Shown piece by piece: positions 61,891-64,000 of a stretch of DNA of 64,000 bases (position 1 is its first letter; every line of letters starts with the position of its first letter). A program made the translations under genes and the position numbers. The notes under the pieces are model-generated. The model saw only the letters and a list, made by a program, of their open reading frames with translations. It made no database searches and was not told where the DNA came from. Source of the stretch: Oxytricha trifallax (taxonomy: Eukaryota > Ciliophora > Spirotrichea > Sporadotrichida > Oxytrichidae); assembly GCA_000711775.1 (NCBI GenBank), contig ARYC01001231.1, forward strand, positions 1 to 64,000, in the 5' to 3' direction.

Positions 61891-62824
61891 ATAAAATTTA
61901 TATAAAACTATTAATCTATTCATAATTATAATTCCATAAAACAACTAAATATATATAATTAATATAAATTGGTTCTTACTTTTAAGAAACTTCTATTAAA
62001 GACAATTATTTATTATATAATAATTAGATTAATTTGAATTTTTAATCTTCTAAAATTACTCAATAGAATAGGTATTTCATGATAAATCATTTCAAATAAT
62101 TATTATATTATAAATTTTATTTCATGATATGATCTTAAGATGTATAAAGAATAGACTATGAAATAAATTATGAATAAGTATTTAAAAAGATAAAAAAGAT
62201 ATATTAGTACATGCTAAATTATTATACACTTCTAAGATCTTTAATTTACATTAATTAATTTAAATTTTTGAAATGTAATTGATTTTATTCAAGATCATAA
62301 ATAAAAATATTGTATAATTAAGAATAACTATAAATTAATTAGTACGAAAGTAATTGAAGAAGAGGGGACACTTTTTTATATTAAAAGATATATTAAATTA
62401 CATTTTATTTATATAAAAGATAAATATACCAATATTTACGATATTTAATTTTTTTAAAGATCTGAACATTTAATTTTTTTTTGGATTAAATTTTGCAAAA
62501 ACTTAAAATGAAATATTGTATTAAATAGGTATTATTTTACGATTAAATTGGAATTTTAGGAATTATCTATTATTTTACAATTTTAGTGGGAGTTAATTTT
62601 GGTTGAGAATGCAAAATCAGCTTTAATTTATTTTTAAATATGATCATATTGTAAAATCAAAAATAAATTTATTTCTATAATTAATTATTAAAATAAGTGA
62701 AATAAAGAAGAAGATAAGAATTCAAATAAATAAATAAACTTTAAACTTTTCAATTATTAATATATTTATTTGATTTACTTAAATTCATAATTTATTTCTT
62801 AAAGTCTTAATGATTTCAATAAAC

Positions 62825-63290
62825 ATGAATGGCCCAAAAACTTTAAAGGTTGTTTTAGTTGGAGATGAAAAAACAGGGAAATCTAGTGCATTACGAAGAT
62901 ACATAAAGGATTCATTCAGTATTGACATCAAACAAACAATAGGAGGGGAGTTTTCATCAAAACTTTTAAATAACTTTGATATAAATTAGAAATATTAATC
63001 AGTTAATTTTAATTATATAAAATTAAATGATCAAAATCGTTAGATGTTAATGGCAAGAATATTAAACTGTAGATTTGGGATACTGCGGGTTAAGAGAGAT
63101 AGTATTATTATTAATAATAATATTCTTTTAAATCTACTGAAAAATAGAAAGATACAGAGGTATTAGTAAATTTTATTACAGAAAAGCCAACATTATTATC
63201 TTTGTTTATGATATCACGAACAGAGAGACTTTTACAAACTTACAAGAATTCGTGAATCAACTTTTTTATATTATTATTATTTGTAAAATC
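62825..63290 (+). CDS. Rab/Ras-like small GTPase, locus 4, 3' part not identified
   Basis: Start ATG 62,825; LKVVLVGDEKTGKSSALRRY is the P-loop. It continues without interruption to about 62,970 (TIGGEFSSK, switch I). After an AT-rich gap, [20 protein letters not shown] (about 63,041-63,100) gives switch II; after another gap, ERYRGISKFYYRKANIIIFV then YDITNRETFTNLQEFVNQ (about 63,144-63,260). The NKxD and SAK motifs were not found before the window ends. It is closest to locus 1. The equivalent codon to the locus 1 TGA is AAA (Lys) here. Confidence 0.7.
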
Positions 63291-64000
63291 ATGCCAAAGA
63301 GTGTTTAATAACCCAAGATTTTTTGCAACATGACTATTAATGAAAAAATAAGAAAATTACTTTCTAGTATTTTAAATTTAAACTGTATTAAAATAATAAA
63401 TCATAAAATTTTAGGTTTTAATTTAGACGATAACTATATCTTGTCAGTTAATATTTCATTAATTTTATTCAAGAATTTTTGAAATTATAAAATAATTTAT
63501 AATATTTATTTAATACACGTATTGTATAATCCCTAAAAAATTATGAGACTGCTCTCTATCGTACTTTATTTTCTATTTTATTATAGTAAGTTATATTAAT
63601 ATTATTATTTAAATTATCCTTGATTGGTAACTACATTAAAAATAATATAATCATTTGAATTTAGAATGGAGATAATAATATCATATTTAAAAAAAATAAT
63701 TTGTCAAATTTTATTTAGTTGTATAAATAACATGAAGAGACATAACTATAAGTTTTTTCATTTAATAATTATTTGTATATCAACTAAGAAATAAAATAGT
63801 AAAATTGTTTTAGTAAGCTAAAATAAAATAGATTTGGGAAGGTAAAACAATACATTCATAATTTTTATTCTATTATACTTAGCAAATAATGAAGACATAT
63901 TTTTTAATTTTTTGTTTCCTTATTTAGTATATATTTTTTTAATTATCAAATAAACGACAGACACTTTTATTTATTCATATTATTTTGATACCTTTCTATT
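63291..64000. other. AT-rich DNA to window end
   Basis: No coding signal recognised. It may be an IES within GTPase locus 4, whose C-terminal part is still missing. Confidence 0.45.

Noticed and set aside
1..64000. Standard genetic code with many pseudogenes
   Set aside because: TAA and TAG fall repeatedly inside conserved motifs at Gln-compatible positions in many unrelated genes, while genes end at TGA; code reassignment is the simpler explanation.

Overview
This window looks like germline (micronuclear) DNA of a spirotrich ciliate of the Oxytricha/Stylonychia type. Conserved genes read correctly only if TAA and TAG mean glutamine and TGA alone means stop. Coding pieces are short, fairly GC-rich islands broken by very AT-rich spacers. 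Many spacers are bounded by short direct repeats (pointers) whose removal restores the reading frame. True GT-AG introns of about 31-84 nt are also present. The species cannot be named from sequence alone. Coding segments are called MDSs and removed spacers IESs below.

Layout. 1-3,511: a LINE retrotransposon with a reverse transcriptase ORF and a second ORF resembling a Ulp1/C48 protease. 5,690-7,490: an unexplained GC-rich island. 11,629-12,170: a broken P-type-ATPase-like relic. 12,230-13,080: unrecognised minus-strand coding pieces. 15,661-19,944 (minus): MMS19, in linear order. 20,943-31,216 (plus): a heavily scrambled CLU (clustered mitochondria) gene. 27,189-34,461 (minus): a scrambled AT-hook/RNase H gene whose pieces are threaded between CLU pieces. 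35,140-36,100 and 37,946-39,117: two unrecognised plus-strand genes. 39,332-42,295: an SNX8/Mvp1-like sorting nexin. 42,995-44,834: UDP-N-acetylglucosamine pyrophosphorylase. 45,124-48,459: an FG-nucleoporin-like protein. 49,029-51,980 (minus): a Q/N-rich protein. 52,459-54,152 (minus): an Enhancer of Polycomb homologue. 55,452-63,290: four Rab/Ras-like GTPase loci in a row, all on the plus strand.

The most striking part is 20.9-34.5 kb. CLU MDSs lie in two clusters on the same strand, locus a (20,943-26,998) and locus b (27,727-31,216). The reading frame is rebuilt mostly by alternating a and b, and more than 30 junctions can be read by eye from matching pointers of 4-14 bp. Inside the same interval, on the opposite strand, the RNase H gene is also split into two clusters (27,189-28,692 and 31,591-34,461) and rebuilt by alternation. 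Correct products therefore require DNA rearrangement before expression; none of these genes could be expressed from the DNA as it stands here.

The genes seem functionally unrelated (DNA repair and iron-sulfur delivery, mitochondrial biology, endosomal sorting, sugar-nucleotide synthesis, nuclear pore, chromatin, small GTPases). That fits a ciliate in which each gene becomes its own small somatic chromosome. No tRNA, rRNA, CRISPR array or promoter motif could be recognised.
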